From: Apodemus sylvaticus
Lineage: Eukaryota > Chordata > Mammalia > Rodentia > Muridae
Direction of reading: 5' to 3'
Assembly: GCF_947179515.1 (NCBI RefSeq)
Contig: NC_067473.1
Coordinates: 84,412,013 to 84,476,012 of the forward strand
Length of the DNA stretch: 64,000 bases
Shown here piece after piece: positions 13,254-23,679 of the stretch (its first letter is position 1; each line of letters opens with the position of its first letter). The notes under the pieces were generated by a model. That model was not told the DNA's origin. It saw nothing but the letters and a program-made list of their open reading frames with translations, and did no database searches. The translations under genes were made by a program, and so were the position numbers.

Positions 13254-13424
13254 AGTCTTTCTGTACCCCTAATGTCCTCATGGTGTAGTGTTTATGCTCC
13301 TAATATTGAATAGAGGATGCAGCCTGCACTCAAAGTCCAGTAAATATACTACGAACTGTCTTTTACTCTTATTTACTTATTTTACTCTTACTTACTTTCT
13401 AAAATTTTTACTTTAAATATATTT

Positions 13425-13637
13425 TTATTTTGTGTGTGTGGATGTTTTGCCTGCACATATATGTGTTTTTGACCTGTGCCTTGTGCCTGGGGAAGCCAGA
13501 AAGAGGTATCTGATTCCTTGGAATTGGAGTGCAGACTGTTGGGAACTACCATGCAGACTCTGGAATCAGACTCTGGAATCAGACTCAGGCCTTCTGGAAG
13601 AGCAGCTCTTAACCATTGAGTTATCTCCCAAGCCCCT
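13425..13637 (-). repeat. B3 SINE with internal 13-bp duplication
   Basis: Reversed B3 from the (TG)-rich tail through ttccttggaattggagtgca to aagagcagctcttaacca and ttgagttatctcccaagccc. Within it agactctggaatc is repeated in tandem (13555-13588). Confidence 0.85.
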
Positions 13638-14108
13638 TTATTTTACCTTCAGTCTACAAATCTAGAATTTCTTTAAAAAAAATCTAGTATTAAAGACATA
13701 TTATAGTCCAGATAATGAGAGAAAAATCCACAGCTTTATACTGTAAACACTAGTATATATTTTTAAAGACTTAAGACTATTTTGACTATTTAATTAAATA
13801 TAATAAACATAAAAATATCATTAATTACTACTTAAAACACAAATTGTTCTCATTCAGAGTTACAAAATTAAGACAGAGAAAGGCTTTCAGTAGGTGGCAC
13901 GGCCTGTGTTCTGTGTAGCTTAATTTTCCTTACTACACAGTAATCACTTCTTTGATACTACTATCCATGTTTACAAAATGATCCCAGAATCAATATGGAC
14001 TCTGGGATGCCACCCTAATATGCCCACAGTGCCTGTACAGCTGAGATTAACCATGATCAGAATGTGCAGATTCAGTTTGGAGGAAACCAAGATTTGAAAA
14101 CAAAATAG

Positions 14109-14161
14109 TAACAACAACAACAACAACTACCACAACAAAAACAACCACAACAACAACAAAA
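14109..14161 (+). repeat. (CAA)n microsatellite, imperfect
   Basis: caa triplets with cta, ccacaa and aaa interruptions. Confidence 0.93.
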
Positions 14162-14469
14162 CTGGTTTTAGATAGGCTATCTCAGCCTGAAATCTGCTAC
14201 AGAGTGTGTTGAAAGAGTGAACACTGGGGAAAGTAGTTACTCGGCTGTACCTAGCATTCTGTATCACATGTCTAAACTCTGAGTGGTTAAAATAAAGTCT
14301 AATTTTAACTTTGTAATAATTGCAAAAAAAGGTTTAAATAAATAATAAGCAAATAAAAACCTATGTTTTGTGTGTCCTCATACTTTCTTTAAAAATGTAG
14401 ACTTTAAAATTAAGGCAATACTAAAAAGGACAACAGTTTTTGTCTGTGTGGTTGGATGATATTCTATCA

Positions 14470-14746
14470 CAGTGGTTTTCAATTTATGGTTTGTAACCCC
14501 TTTGGGGGTCGAATGACTCTTTTACAGGGGTCATCTATCAGCTATCCTGTATACCAGATATTTACATTATTCATTATTCACTATATATATATTCATCAGT
14601 ATATACATTGTACATTATTCATAACAGTAGAAAAATTAAGAAAAAAGTTATGAAATAGCAACAAAATAATTTTATGGTTGGGGGTTACCGTAACATGAAG
14701 AACTGGATTAAAGAATCATAGCATTAAGGAACACTGGGAACCACTG
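14470..14746 (+). mobile_element. hAT-Charlie MITE-like element (URR1 type)
   Basis: It begins cagtggttttcaat and ends actgggaaccactg, imperfect terminal inverted repeats typical of hAT-Charlie. The interior has aacccctttgggggtcgaat and ttatggttgggggttacc, which I associate with rodent URR1. It is flanked by ttctatca (14462-14469) and tcctatca (14747-14754), an 8-bp target duplication with one mismatch. Non-coding and AT-expanded in the middle. Confidence 0.85.
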
Positions 14747-15079
14747 TCCTATCATATTTTAGAGGCCTTTGAAGTGGGAGGATATTTAGGCCAGAAATGC
14801 AATAAGAAAGACTTGGTTTTAGATTTTAGTCAGGTGGTTCAAATAGAAAATATAAAATATCCCAAGGATATGTCCGGTGTCCAGTCACTAGTGACATTAC
14901 CTAACTTCTGTCCTAAATTCTGTTAACTTGACCTGCTGCTACTAATAGTTGTCATTCTGGACTTGTAACTGCTAATAAACAATTCAGAGCTCCAGAAGTG
15001 TGTAAAATATTTAGTTTATTGTTCTACTACTATCCAGAAAACAAAATCCAAGGCTTTTTCAGTGTGGTGGGGACTGTGT

Positions 15080-15108
15080 ATACACACACACACACACACA
15101 CACACACA
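15080..15108 (+). repeat. (CA)n microsatellite
   Basis: Pure ca dinucleotides, about 14 units. Confidence 0.95.
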
Positions 15109-15332
15109 ATTTAGATCTTTGTGCCTGTGATACCAAGACCGAGCCTAAGGCCTTGTGTATACAAACAGCATTCTCCAGTTGGGTTTCATGCCTGGCTAGG
15201 GTTTTAAATTAGCTTCCTACTTTAGCATCAGGCACTTTTGAGAACTAAATTCTGAATTTAAAATAAAAATGTCTCATTTTAGTCTTTCAATTGTATTAAA
15301 CACCAAAAAAAATGCCCTAAGCACAACATAAA

Positions 15333-15475
15333 ACCAAATGTGATGGTATATGCTTATAATCTTGGAACTCCAGAGAAGCAGGAAGATCAAAAGTTCAAGG
15401 TTATCTTCAGCTCTGTAGTAAGGTGTAGAACAACCTGGGACACATGAAGCTGTCTCAAAAAACAAAAGAAAAAAG
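15333..15475 (+). repeat. B1/B4-type SINE, diverged
   Basis: tgatggtatatgcttataat, cttggaactccagagaagca, caacctgggacacatgaagc and tgtctcaaaaaacaaa follow B1 order with a short A-rich tail. Confidence 0.7.
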
Positions 15476-15576
15476 AAGAAATGAAAATGCAAGGAAAATA
15501 AAATTAAATGGGCAAACAAACACACAGGAATCTTAACTCATTTCTATGTTTCCTAGCAGATCAATCAAAATAAGAC

Positions 15577-15606
15577 ACAATCAATCAATCAATTAATCAA
15601 TCAATA
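15577..15606 (+). repeat. (AATC)n microsatellite next to exon 2 donor
   Basis: Seven to eight imperfect aatc units with one atta interruption. On the gene strand this is (TGAT)n starting about 6 nt inside intron 2. Confidence 0.93.
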
Positions 15607-15611
15607 AATAC

Positions 15612-15653
15612 CTCAGATAGAAAGGTGATAAAGGTCTTTCATCTTCCTGTGAG
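15612..15653 (-). CDS. Fam13a: Fam13a coding exon 2 (42 nt)
   Basis: A 42-nt exon. Its acceptor reads TGTTTTTCCTTTCAG, with an upstream TTAAC/TAACTCAC candidate branch region. Its donor is AG|GTATTTATT. With the AG carried from exon 1 it encodes SSQEDERPLSPFYL and leaves AG for the next serine codon. The peptide matches FAM13A directly after MACEIMPL. The exon enters and leaves in phase 2, so skipping it would keep frame. The donor's +4 to +6 bases are weak (TTT), and the intron becomes a (TGAT)n tetranucleotide repeat within a few bases. No other reading frame is plausible across so short an exon; identity rests on peptide match plus both splice sites. Confidence 0.92.
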
Positions 15654-15979
15654 CTGAAAGGAAAAACATGTGAGTTAATATAATTTCTATTAATATAACA
15701 TCTATATTTTACTAAAACCCTGTTCTACCTGCCACAAATTGTGACATATTACTGCTGATCTTATATTAGATTCAAGTTAACAAAACACCCTCTCTAGGAC
15801 CTAGACAACATCAATTACTTCTTCAAAGAAGCCAGATCATCAGATGTATTCTGTGATAAGCCTAACACTAAAGTAATTTATATCACACTTCAAGAAGCAA
15901 CAAGTCTAACTAGATACAGCCCTTACAAATGATTGCAAACAATTATTTTTGCAAGGTTAATTGCAAAAGTAAGATAAAT

Positions 15980-16960
15980 GATGAAATAGTTCTGTTAAGT
16001 GTGGGATACTTACATGAGTGATTTCCTGGAAGTGAAAAGCATATTCCTCTGAGGCAAATCTCATGGTATTTGTTTTTCTGGGGTTGCTCTAATAAGTATT
16101 GTGGGACAGTAAACCATGCCAGGAAGCTTGGTGGGTAGAGCCAGTTGAGACCCTGGAAACTTGTGGGTGCACAACTGAGATGGTAGGCACCTTTCTGCTC
16201 CCTGCCAAATTCCTGGCCTGGAACATATGCCACACTTCCCACATAAGCAAACAGGACCTCTGGTCACGCAGGCCCAGAACAGTGTTCTCCGTGTTAGCAC
16301 ATAGAGGCCCTGAGAGTTTAGCCAATTAGCTTCCATTCTCAGACATTCCTCCCAGCAAAAGGTATTTAATCTCGGTCCACATTGAGCAGTTATATGGTAA
16401 GCATCCATTTTCGACAATGAATGGTCAGTAAACAGTTTGGAACCAAGGACTGTCTCTTTCATTGAGAACCGCCATGGGAATCATGGAGTAGACCCTCACC
16501 TACAGAGTCTAAATCTCCCATAGAAGGCCAGTCTGTACTCCCAGCCATAAAGGCCTCAAAGCTAAGGACCTTCACTGATGAGCAAAGCTAGAGCTCTCAT
16601 TCCCTCCCCTGACCCCTTACCCTCAGCCCTAGGCTAGGGCCTCTGACTCTCCTCTCAACTCCTGGAGACTCAGTGGAGCATAAATGTCTAGGACTTTGGT
16701 AGCACCCAGTCCCGGCCTCCGAGAGGTCTTATGGACCTCCAACATTTTATTCCTGAGCAGCGGCTGGGGGCCCAGTAGCCAGGGAATACTAACTTCAGAC
16801 TGCATTTTTCCACCCTGGAGCAGTATATTGGTGCTTTCCTGAAGCCCAGCACCTGGCCAGTGGTGACTTGAGACAAGCACAGTCAAACTCTCCCCGTTTT
16901 GCCTCCCCATTGGCCATGACCAGTGGTGAGGTGGGACTTGGACCCACAAGTATAATTTGA
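15980..16960 (+). other. Possible old LTR/ERV remnant
   Basis: 16318-16380 has LTR promoter spacing: tagccaattagcttcc (CCAAT box), then ggtatttaatctcggt (TATA-like) about 40 bp later, then cagtaaacagtttgg as a weak poly(A) region. The whole block is less AT-rich than its flanks and carries several short open frames on both strands, with stops. I see no paired LTR, clear primer-binding site or intact gag frame, so the call is tentative. It may be ordinary single-copy intron 1. Confidence 0.3.
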
Positions 16961-17247
16961 TATGGATAACAGGAGAGGACATAGTTACAACACAGTTTAA
17001 GTCCCTCAAACAAGACGGAAAAAATAGGACGCTTAATATAAAGGCATTTAATTTTTAAATGTAAAATAAATGCTAACATTTTCTTTAACATGTTTTTCTT
17101 CTAATAAACTACCTTTAATTATAAAAGCACAAGGTGAGTTTCTCCTGCTAACTCAATTTCTTAAGCATAATTCATGAAAACGGAAATGTTGGATTCAAGT
17201 GGCAATATTAAACTAGAAAACAAGATCTTACTTTAATGATATAATCT

Positions 17248-17351
17248 CTCACATACACACTTGTTCCCGCCCCCCCACACACATACACATACACTGTCTG
17301 TCTGTTTCTCTCTCTCACACACACACATATATACAAACTCAAACACACACA
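17248..17351 (+). repeat. (CA)n-rich compound repeat
   Basis: Imperfect ca runs interrupted by a ccgccccccc stretch and (tctg)n/(tc)n. Confidence 0.85.
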
Positions 17352-18084
17352 TTGTCCTAGGAGTTAAAAAGTGTTGCATTCTAGCTGGGCTTGGGCATGT
17401 ACAACTTGACACACTATTTTTCAATCTTCTATGATCTTTGGTTTGCAATTTTAATCTTGTTTGGGTATTCTCTTGCCAATGTTGTCAATAATACCTATGG
17501 TTCATAGCATCTTTGTGTTTTATGTGCACATGCATACATATACACAGGCATAAATTAGCTATGCTAATTCATCACATATGAGAGGTGATGGATCACTTCA
17601 TTGCAGACTAATATGGATGGGCTTGAGGCAAAGCTGGTATCATTCAGGTGTAAAATTTAAGAGTTAGAGGTAACCACTTCTGAGAAATATTCAGGTTGGC
17701 TGGGATGAAGCTATCTGAAGCAATGGTTTTATAGGTAGCAACTACTTTAAGCTAACCTCACCCAGAAATGTACATGTTTGACTTCAAAGTATTCCTGGAA
17801 TACACTTGACAAAACAATTGGGCTTGTTCTCTAATCAAGGGCTCTATATCAATGAGACATTATGCCCAACATGGTGCCAAGAAAGTTGCTAGTATAAACC
17901 TGCCATGATTTCGTGTTACAGGAGAGGAATATTGCCTTGTGTTATGAAGCGAGGGCTATTAACACTAACATAAAACAACTTATAGAGACTTGACATGCTT
18001 AGCATATTGTACTTTTGTGGGCATTAAACCAGTCATATTTGTTTGTTTGTTTAAGTGCTAAAAGATTGTAGGCATGTCCAACCT
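17352..18084. other. Single-copy intron 1
   Basis: No recognised repeat or exon. Confidence 0.45.
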
Positions 18085-18100
18085 ACTGACAATGTTTTTT

Positions 18101-18180
18101 TTTTTTTAATTTTTTTTATTCGGTATATTTTTTATTTACATTTCAAATGATTTCCCCTTTCCTAGCCCTCCCACTCCCAG
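18101..18180 (-). mobile_element. 80-bp L1 3'-end stub with perfect target duplication
   Basis: Reversed L1 tail and 3' UTR end (tttttttattcggtatattt, atttacatttcaaatgattt). It is flanked by actgacaatgtttttt at 18085-18100 and again at 18181-18196, a perfect 16-bp target duplication. An extreme 5' truncation. Confidence 0.93.
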
Positions 18181-18446
18181 ACTGACAATGTTTTTTATGA
18201 TACTGTTATCTACAAAGTTTACATGAGAATAAAACATTGGAGTTAAAATATCAATTACAGAAAAACTTAATTTTAAGTAAGTTTATGATTTGGTCTTGAG
18301 CCACATTCACAGCTGTGCTGGGCCATGTTGCCGAGTAGTACAGGGCTCCAAACAAAGTTGTCTTCCTGTGCCTTCCACTGATGTTTTTGTTGTTAGGTGA
18401 GTGCTACACTGCTTTGTAGCAAGCAGAAGCAGTGTCGTAGTCGTCG

Positions 18447-18536
18447 TCTTCTTCTTCTTCTTCTTCTTCTTCTTCTTCTTCTTCTTCTTCTTCTTCTTCT
18501 TCTTCTTCCTCCTCCTCCTCCTCCTCCTCCTCCTCC

Positions 18537-18568
<32 letters not shown>

Positions 18569-18641
18569 CTTCTCTTCCTCCTCTTCCTCCTCCTCCTTCT
18601 CCTCCTCCTCTTCCTCCTCCTCCTCCTCTTTCTCCTCCTCC

Positions 18642-18709
<68 letters not shown>

Positions 18710-18717
18710 CTCCTCCC
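18447..18717 (+). repeat. 271-bp pure pyrimidine tract, (CTT)n then (CCT)n
   Basis: (CTT)n runs from 18447 to about 18507, then ctc/cct units with tt interruptions run to 18717. I see no purine on the plus strand across the whole span. On the Fam13a sense strand it is all purine (GGA/GAA). Confidence 0.97.
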
Positions 18718-18719
18718 AC

Positions 18720-20365
18720 ACAAATGCAATGAATCACTTATTGCCTTTGGATCCTCATAGAGACTCTCACTTTACTTGCCCTCATTTATCCAGAAAATCA
18801 TGTTCAAAGTAGGGATAGAACTCATCCAGGCAATGATGAGAGCAGAAGACAAACTGGTCAGGTAGGGAAGACACCACAAAGCAGCAGTGCAGAGACTGTC
18901 CTTGGTGGGGGCTGAGGATGCTAGTTCTCGGCTCTGGGTTGTCTGTATCTCTTGGCTGGAAGCTGTAAGTGAGAATGTGACTGGAACTGGACAGAGGCAC
19001 TGGACACTTGATGGTTGGGCCATCCAGATGACTAGCTCATTCTCTACCTATGGTTTAGCCCAGTGTCTACCACAGGTTCTTTAAAAATGTCCCCAGAACT
19101 AGTAGCTTAATGGTGTCCCATGCTCATAGACCCTTCCCACTTACAGGAACTCTGCATTCACTTTCTCTTAAGTTCCTACTATGAATCTATAAAAACTTCT
19201 TTCTAAAACTTATCCTCCGTGGTTCTCAAAGTTCATTCTTTGAAGTCTCTAGACAAGAACCTGAAAGCCATTGATCTCAGGTCACTTAGGTGGTCATTCT
19301 GATTTCTGGGATCCTGACTTTTGAGGGAAAATCCTGATATTCTCAAAGATACACAATATTACTCTATTAATAACCGGCTAGTGCTGAGTACAATTTATTT
19401 TTATACCCCACCCTGTCTTGGTCCATAAATGTCTAACTGATTTTAATTATCAGATTAGCTTGTCATGGGCCAGGGATGTGGTTTGGATGTTTGAATGTCT
19501 GCCTGGAACTGGGATTAAAGGTGTGGGCCGTCTTGCCAGTCCAAAAATGTCTCTTGATGGGAACACAGGTTTAGATCATACGCAAACATTATTTTAGGCT
19601 GTGTTGGCACAAAGTAAATTCATGAGGCATGAAGTCAACTACAAATCTCAATTCTGTCATTTTGATCAGTTTTAAGTGTTCTAAAAAGAAAAAAAACACA
19701 GAAATTAAAATAAAATGAAGTAGATTTTATGGATAAATAGTATACATCAGAATGCAATCCATGTATGGCAAAACAAAATATGAAAAGAAAATGAGGATAA
19801 ATAAATCAAATTGATTAAATAATGGACATATTTCTTCTTTTTTGTTCTTCAGAAGTGCTCTTGCCTGGGGCATAGTTTAAAATTTTTGATAAAGTTGTGC
19901 ATTTGAAACAATTAAATCATGGATTTTAAATTAATCAAATCAGTTAACTTTGAAGATTAATTTGCTACCCTAACTTTGGAAGTCACTCTAAGACTAAAAA
20001 CCACCAAGGACGGTGCTTTTTAACAGCATCAAGAAAATGAACTGTTTCACAAAATTTATAGTTCAGAATGGGAAGAAATATCATTATTTCTATACAGTTG
20101 TCAAAACAAATACATTTTTGTTCTTAGCCCCAAACTACTTAGATAAATTTCTGATGTCCATTTTCTGACAATCTTAGTCATGTCCAAAGACACTGAATGA
20201 CTTCACTTAAGTTCTAAATTAAGTATAATCCTTTGCCTGGATTCTAAACTTAGAATTGTGATTCACTTTTAAGTTTGAAAAACAAACACATACACCATTG
20301 TTCATGAAGAAGAGAGCTGGGCTGTGAGGCAGTGCAGTGATAAACTAGCAGTTTGGACAGTTTGG
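18720..20365. other. Single-copy intron 1
   Basis: No clear element, apart from a possible 40-bp B1 remnant near 19505-19545 (gggattaaaggtgtgggc). Short open frames in 18770-19080 have no supporting splice sites. Confidence 0.45.
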
Positions 20366-20371
20366 GATTCA

Positions 20372-20436
20372 TTTTGTTGTTGTTGTTGTTGTTTTTGTTT
20401 TTGTTTTGTTTTGTTTTGTTTTTTGTGGGTTTTTTG
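20372..20436 (+). repeat. (TTG)n/(TTTTG)n simple repeat
   Basis: ttg triplets pass into gtttt pentamers. Confidence 0.92.
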
Positions 20437-21009
20437 CTATTCATGTAACATAAGGAGATGCTTGAGGTATATAGTCTCTTAAAACGACTGCTGTGGGAAG
20501 AATGTTTAGCACAAATCCTGAAAGTCCACATCTAAGAAGTTACAACTGAAGTAGCAATAACTTAGATATTGAAATTTTAGTGGACTCTTCTGGACTTACT
20601 TAATATGGCCAGCATTGATGAATTATATATGTAAATGGCACCTACCCTTGGAATCATTTCAGGAGCTTTGGAAGCCCTGAATGCAGTGTCTATCTAGGTC
20701 ACTAGACAGTGAGCTAACTAGAAACAGAAAAAGGATAATGTTTTATGTGGGAAACAAACAAATCAAATCCAAACCAAACAAACAAGCCAAACCAAAACCT
20801 AAAAGCTGTTGGGAGAATTCCCAGAATAGGGTATTCAGATGCATTTTCAAACTGCTGTCCCATTCAATGTCAAAACTGAATGCTAACACAAGCAATCCAA
20901 TTTATTCTACTTTCTAATCCCTTAAAGTGGCTGATTACTAAAAATTAACATAATTTACATATTCATCTTCACTGTTTAAATGTAGTCTCAAGTTAAGACA
21001 GGAGATTTT

Positions 21010-21165
21010 GTTTTGTTTTGTTTTTTGTTTTTTCGAGACAGGGCTTCTCTGTGTGGTCCTGGCTGTCCTGGAACTCTGTAGAGCAGGCTGGCCTCAAACT
21101 CAGAAATCCACCTACCTCTGCCTCCCAAGTGCTGGGATTACAGGCGTGCGCCACCACGCCCAGCG
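21010..21165 (-). repeat. B1 SINE, young, with target duplication
   Basis: Near-consensus reversed B1 from ttttcgagacagggcttctc to gcgtgcgccaccacgcccag. Flanked by caggagatttt at 20999-21009 and 21166-21176, an exact 11-bp duplication. Confidence 0.97.
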
Positions 21166-21179
21166 CAGGAGATTTTTAA

Positions 21180-21957
21180 AAAGTGTTTCTTGGATACTCA
21201 AATATACAGAAAAAAATCGGTAAATGGTAAGAATTGGGCTTCACTCTTTCTAGAAATGAGGAGAACCATTTGTGAGGACTTAAGAAAAAGAGCAAAGGTG
21301 GAAGAGGAACTGAGCCACAAGTGAAAACATCACTAAGCAAATCTTCCAGGAACTCATATTTTCCCCGAGACTCCGCACTGCACAAGTGCTACTCGGAGAA
21401 GCCTTCTTTGAGAACAGGAAGGAAGTGACTGTAGCTTCCTCTCTATCCTCTTCCGAAGTGCTGTGCTTACTTGAGTGGCCTCTGTTTGTCTTCTCTTGGG
21501 CACTGACCACAGGCCATGACAACCAGGCGGCGAGGCGCCCAGTGTTGTTCTGCTGTTTAGATTTTGAGGTTGATCCCATTCAGAAATAAAAAACAAACAA
21601 CACAAAAGCACACATAAGTCCCTATGCATTTTGGAAAAATGAGAGTAAAAGTTTACAATCAGTTTGTAGATAAATGTTGCTGGCTGAAATTTGATGAGCT
21701 GTTTACAATTCTGTTTTATAAGCCCAAGCAGCAGTTTTACAGTTTTCCGCCTGTGTTTGTTACTAAGAATGTAACACACAGCCCATGGAAACACGAATTA
21801 CCTTCTTTCAAGGAGAAATGACTTTCTCCAGCCAGGGAAGAAGTGCAAATATGAGAGAACTTAACCAACACTGAATGGTGTTATCTGTCTAGCAAAATGG
21901 AGGGACTAAATACTTTCCAAGATTTAAGATATTTTTTTATTCCAATAACATAGGAAA
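21180..21957. other. Single-copy intron 1
   Basis: Open frames on both strands (21354-21794 minus, 21386-21589 plus) overlap each other and lack exon signals. No known repeat recognised. Confidence 0.45.
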
Positions 21958-21959
21958 GC

Positions 21960-22142
21960 CTTTCTTCTCCTCCTCCTCCTCTTTCTTCTTCCTCTTCTTC
22001 CTTCTCCTCATTGTCATCTTTTTCCTCCTCTTCCTTTGCCCCTCATCCTCCTCCCCACCTTCCCCTCTGGTGGTACTCCATCTGAACCTCGAGACTGGAT
22101 TCCTGAGCTCAGCAAGCACTCTGCCGGTTAGCTAAGCCCCAG
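21960..22142 (-). repeat. CT-rich tract plus ID/B4-type SINE fragment
   Basis: A pyrimidine-rich stretch (21960-22072, broken by a few purines) precedes a reversed ID-like unit: ggtggtactccatctgaacc, agcaagcactctgccggtta, gctaagcccca. Confidence 0.65.
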
Positions 22143-22180
22143 GGGTAGCTACCATTTACTTTACTGTGAGTGGAAATCTT

Positions 22181-22182
<2 letters not shown>

Positions 22183-22230
<48 letters not shown>
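22183..22230 (+). repeat. (GT)n microsatellite
   Basis: Pure, about 24 units. Confidence 0.97.
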
Positions 22231-22233
<3 letters not shown>

Positions 22234-22234
22234 T

Positions 22235-23464
22235 CACCACTTGGAAAATACACACAGAAGTCCTGAACTTCAGGATGTGACCATGTGTAGAAATGGGGAC
22301 TTCAGAAGGCAATCAAGTTAATATAGTCATTAAGCCTTGAGTCAGCATGCCTGTGTCATTATGCAAAGAGGGAAGCATGAATGGAGACATGAAAACACTT
22401 GGAAACATGGTGTGGAAAGTTTTTCTTGAAGTAAGAGAAAAGAAACCTACTATACACCACTGCCTCGCTTCTGCAGAGAGAATGGCCCGCAAACCCAAGG
22501 TCTACAGATCTTTTGGACTCTAGGACAATCCACCTCTCCCTTTCTAAGTTTCTGTGAGCTGTGATATTTAGTTACAGCAGTCCTCGTAAACCTATACACT
22601 AACTAAAATGTTTGTTCTTTTCTTTTGCTTATTTGTTCTCATGTTTTTCTTAATTTGAATATGCCCAGCTTTGCGAAAAGGTAGGTGCTCAAAGACAAGA
22701 CAAGCTTTTCCCGGGGATCACACAGACACTGGATTTCTATTCTAAGCACGTACTTAATAACCCACCAAGGTGCTAACTCTACTGAACTACTCTCAAGTCT
22801 CCTACATTACATATTCTCATACATATACTGGCACAAATGTCATCAAGTTGTTACTTTGCTTGGATATGTTCCATGTTTACATGGTCTGTAAACTAGTTGT
22901 ACAAATATAAAATAGAATTATGCAAAATGAGCATCCTAACCTATTAACTGGCCTTATGAATGCTGTGAGGTTATGGATGAGAGTTCTGAAATGTTGTGGT
23001 CCCTTGTATATTATGTGACACGGAAACACATGGGTACACGGTGTGTAAAGGTTATCCTGCAGTGTACACACTAAAGGAAGGCTCCTGAATTAAGATCTGC
23101 TCATAAAGGAAGTCACCTTCCTTGTCAGCCCCTCAGCCAGAATCATCTAGAGCCAAAACCAAAACAGCATTTGTTGACTGTGTATGAGGGAGAAGAGAAG
23201 TGTAGAAAGCTGGCCCAAATATGCCTAGTGGCAGACATAATGGCATAGTTCTGGAAGACCATGAAGGATGTTGGCTGGACGGACAGACAGTTCTGGAAGG
23301 ACAGACAGGATGACTCCAAGTCTTTTGGTAGACTCCCCTGACTGCATACAAGACCGTTAGAGCATAACTTAGAAGCCTGTGGAGGACGCCCTTCTACATG
23401 CTTCTTAGGAACTCCTTATTCAATGACTGCAGCATTCTATATAACTTGTACTGTCTTCTGTAAT
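22235..23464. other. Single-copy intron 1
   Basis: No confident repeat. A weak ID-like patch lies near 22700-22790. Confidence 0.4.
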
Positions 23465-23467
23465 CAG

Positions 23468-23655
23468 GCTAGAAATGTGGCCCAGTTGGTAGAGTGCTTG
23501 CTTAGCAAGTACAAAGCTTGGGGTTCATCCCCCAGACTCGAATAAAGCCATGGATGACAGACAGCCCAGGCCTACAATTTCATCACTCAGAAAAGGATAG
23601 CCAGGATCAGCAGCTCAAGTCTTTCCTACATAAGTTTGAGAGAAGCTTGGGCAAG
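23468..23655 (+). repeat. B4-type SINE (ID + B1 fusion)
   Basis: An ID-like head (cagttggtagagtgcttgct, aaagcttggggttcatcccc) is joined to a diverged B1-like half (agcccaggcctacaatttca, gccaggatcagcagctcaag). This order is typical of B4/RSINE1. Confidence 0.75.
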
Positions 23656-23679
23656 TCATTGTATTAACAAAAAAAAATC

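Noticed and set aside
15654..15660. Alternative acceptor five bases further into exon 2 (CACAG)
   Set aside because: It would break the frame and drop the conserved serine; the upstream CTTTCAG gives the known peptide.
16061..17091. Cluster of overlapping open frames on both strands
   Set aside because: They overlap antisense, show no recognised domain and have no splice support; reported only as a possible LTR remnant.
18307..18760. Long open frames on both strands rich in R/K, G, E, L or P
   Set aside because: They are translations of the (CTT)n/(CCT)n tract in every frame.
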